Positions 62,161-64,000 of a stretch of DNA of 64,000 nucleotides are shown here, in pieces. The stretch comes from Zymoseptoria tritici IPO323 (lineage: Eukaryota; Ascomycota; Dothideomycetes; Mycosphaerellales; Mycosphaerellaceae): NCBI RefSeq assembly GCF_000219625.1, contig NC_018217.1, positions 2,170,001-2,234,000 of the forward strand, in the 5' to 3' direction. The position numbers were made by a program, and so were the translations under genes. How positions within the stretch are numbered: position 1 is the stretch's first letter; each line of letters opens with the position of its first letter. The notes under the pieces are model-generated. The model worked only from the letters and a program-made list of their open reading frames with translations. It did not search any database and was not told where the DNA came from.

Positions 62161-64000
62161 ATGATGCGACACAATCTGCTACGCTCGCTTCCGCGACACG
62201 CTGCTCGGACGAGCGTCAATGCCGGAAATGCGTCGCGCACCTTTGCCTCGAGCGCGAGACGGCAGGCCGAGGTGGAGCTCACAGTGGATGGCAAGAAGGT
62301 GTCAATAGAAGGTATGCCAGTTGAGGCGTCTTCGCAGGATCATCAGTCATATACTGACACGATCCTTCAGCCGGATCCGCCCTCATTCAAGCCTGCGAAA
62401 AGGCCGGCGCCACCATCCCCCGATACTGCTACCACGAGAAACTCATGATTGCCGGAAACTGCAGAATGTGTCTGGTCGAGGTCGAGCGCGCACCCAAGCC
62501 CGTGGCATCCTGTGCATGGCCTGTTCAGCCTGGTATGGTCGTCAAGACGAGTAGTCCGCTGGTTCACAAGGCAAGAGAAGGTGTGATGGAATTTCTTTTG
62601 GCGAACCACCCGTTGGATTGTCCCATTTGCGACCAGGGCGGCGAGTGTGACTTGCAAGATCAGAGCATGAGATATGGTGCGGACAGAGGACGCTTCCACG
62701 AGCTGGAGGGCAAGAGAGCGGTCGAGGACAAGAACATTGGACCTTTGGTCAAGGTGTGTACATCTGGAGCGCCGTCATGCTGGTCGTTACCTTGACTTAC
62801 CCGTACAGACTTCCATGAACCGCTGCATCCACTGCACACGCTGTGTCCGATTCGCCAACGATGTTGCTGGAGCTCCAGAGATGGGTAGCACTGGACGTGG
62901 CAACGACATTCAGATTGGAACATACCTCGAAACCGCCCTCGATACCGAGCTTTCTGGCAACGTTATCGACCTGTGCCCTGTCGGAGCCCTCACGTCAAAG
63001 CCTTATGCATTCCGCGCTCGTCCTTGGGAACTATACCACACTGAGACCATTGACGTTCTCGATGGACTGGGCAGCAACATCCGCGTGGACGCCCGAGGTC
63101 TTCAGGTCATGCGTGTTCTGCCCAGACTCAACGACGATGTCAACGAGGAGTGGATTAACGACAAGTCTCGATTCGCCTGCGACGGTCTCAGCACTCAGCG
63201 TCTGACAACTCCGCTCATTCGACGAGACAACCAATTCCAGCCTGCAACTTGGGAGAACGTCCTTGTCGAGATCAGCGAGAAGTTCAAGGAACTGGCGCCA
63301 AAGGGAGATGAGGTCAAATTTGTTGCTGGACAGCTTGTTGAGACCGAGACTCTCGTAGCCGCAAAGGACTTGGCCAATCGTCTTGGATCCGAGAACTTGG
63401 CTTTGGACCAGCCGCAAGGCTCAGCACCTCTCGCTCACGGTATCGACATTCGTTCCAACTACGCTTTCAACTCCAAGATTGTGGGTGTTGAGGAGGCCGA
63501 TGCCATTCTTCTTATTGGCACCAACCCGCGATGGGAGGCCGCTCTTCTTAACGCCCGAATCAGGAAGCAATGGATCCGCTCCGATCTCGAGGTTGGTGTC
63601 GTCGGCCAGGACTTTGAATCTACCTTTGATTACGAGAACCTCGGTGCCAACGTCAACGATCTCAAGAAGGCACTGAGCGGATCCTTCGGCGAGAAGCTGA
63701 AGTCTGCTCAGAGGCCAATGATCATTGTTGGCTCTGGCGCTGTTGAGAACTCCGATGCCAAGGCTATCTACGAGACTGTTGGATCGTTCGTGGAGAAGAA
63801 CAAGGCCAACTTCCAGACCCCAGAATGGAACGGCTTCAACGTTCTTCAGCGCGCAGCGTCCCGCACTGGTGCATTTGAGGTTGGCTTCGCAGTCCAGAGC
63901 CCAGAGACAGCAAACACCAAGCCAAAGGTCGTCTGGCTGCTCGGCGCTGACGAGATCGACGCTTCGGACATCCCCAAGGACGCCTTTGTCATCTACCAAG
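62161..64000 (+). CDS. nuo78: NADH:ubiquinone oxidoreductase 78-kDa subunit (partial)
   Basis: Three exons in view, 62161-62311, 62371-62753 and 62809 to the window edge, giving about 575 residues of an expected 740 or so. Introns 59 and 55 nt. This is the large Fe-S subunit of complex I (NDUFS1/NuoG), carrying a 2Fe-2S and two 4Fe-4S clusters at the matrix arm. Evidence: an Arg/Ser presequence ([20 protein letters not shown]), the ferredoxin-like [40 protein letters not shown], and after intron 2 [12 protein letters not shown] plus [17 protein letters not shown]. The molybdopterin-like domain follows. The 3' end lies outside the window. Confidence 0.95.

Overview
The window is nuclear DNA of a filamentous ascomycete, most likely a dothideomycete (inference). 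Coding regions are GC-rich. Introns are short (about 50-90 nt) with GT...AG ends and often a CTAAC-type branch point. Three blocks (about 5035-6300, 15625-20950, 32504-35837) carry strong repeat-induced point mutation (RIP). In them CpA and TpG are nearly gone, TpA is in excess, and Trp TGG and Gln CAA codons read TAG and TAA. No ribosomal or transfer RNA gene was found.

Layout. 1-15500: the end of a Slh1/ASCC3-type helicase gene, an extended SDR reductase, two unknown proteins, a GH105-type glycosidase gene whose 5' half is RIP-mutated, a decayed ORF, a P450, an unknown 184-aa protein, a DUF7580-like protein and a divergent Cys/His protein. 15625-20950: a RIP-decayed DNA transposon with perfect 39-bp terminal inverted repeats (TIRs), a 6-bp target-site duplication (TSD), a retroviral-type integrase core and two accessory ORFs. 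21859-32264: a BTB-like protein, a six-cysteine small secreted protein, a 961-aa orphan, sterol C-22 desaturase (ERG5) and a plasma-membrane Na+/H+ antiporter. 32504-35837: a RIP-decayed PIF/Harbinger element with both standard genes. 36198-49545: an SDR, an SGNH hydrolase, a sodium:solute symporter, homoaconitase (LYS4) divergent from phosphoserine aminotransferase (SER1), a WD40 protein and an amino-acid permease. 49602-53070: a tyrosine-recombinase/C2H2 gene between two direct repeats, a candidate mobile element lying between two convergent housekeeping genes. 53100-64000: CTF18, a one-frame fusion of C2H2 zinc fingers to a degenerate Ras-like domain, a Cys-Pro repeat protein, a small mitochondrial-type membrane protein and the start of the 78-kDa subunit of complex I.

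How the parts relate. Most genes are independent housekeeping functions: sterol, lysine and serine synthesis, ion and amino-acid transport, DNA replication and respiration. LYS4 and SER1 share a 266-bp divergent promoter with a near-consensus Gcn4/CPC1 site. The mobile elements belong to three different recombinase classes, and two of them have been silenced by RIP. RIP also covers the front half of a resident GH105 gene, disabling it with nothing but CpA-to-TpA-type changes. The most novel objects are the integrase-TIR element, the recombinase/C2H2 element, the C2H2-pseudoGTPase fusion and the Cys-Pro repeat protein. Exon joins come from reading splice signals and frame by eye; no searches were run.
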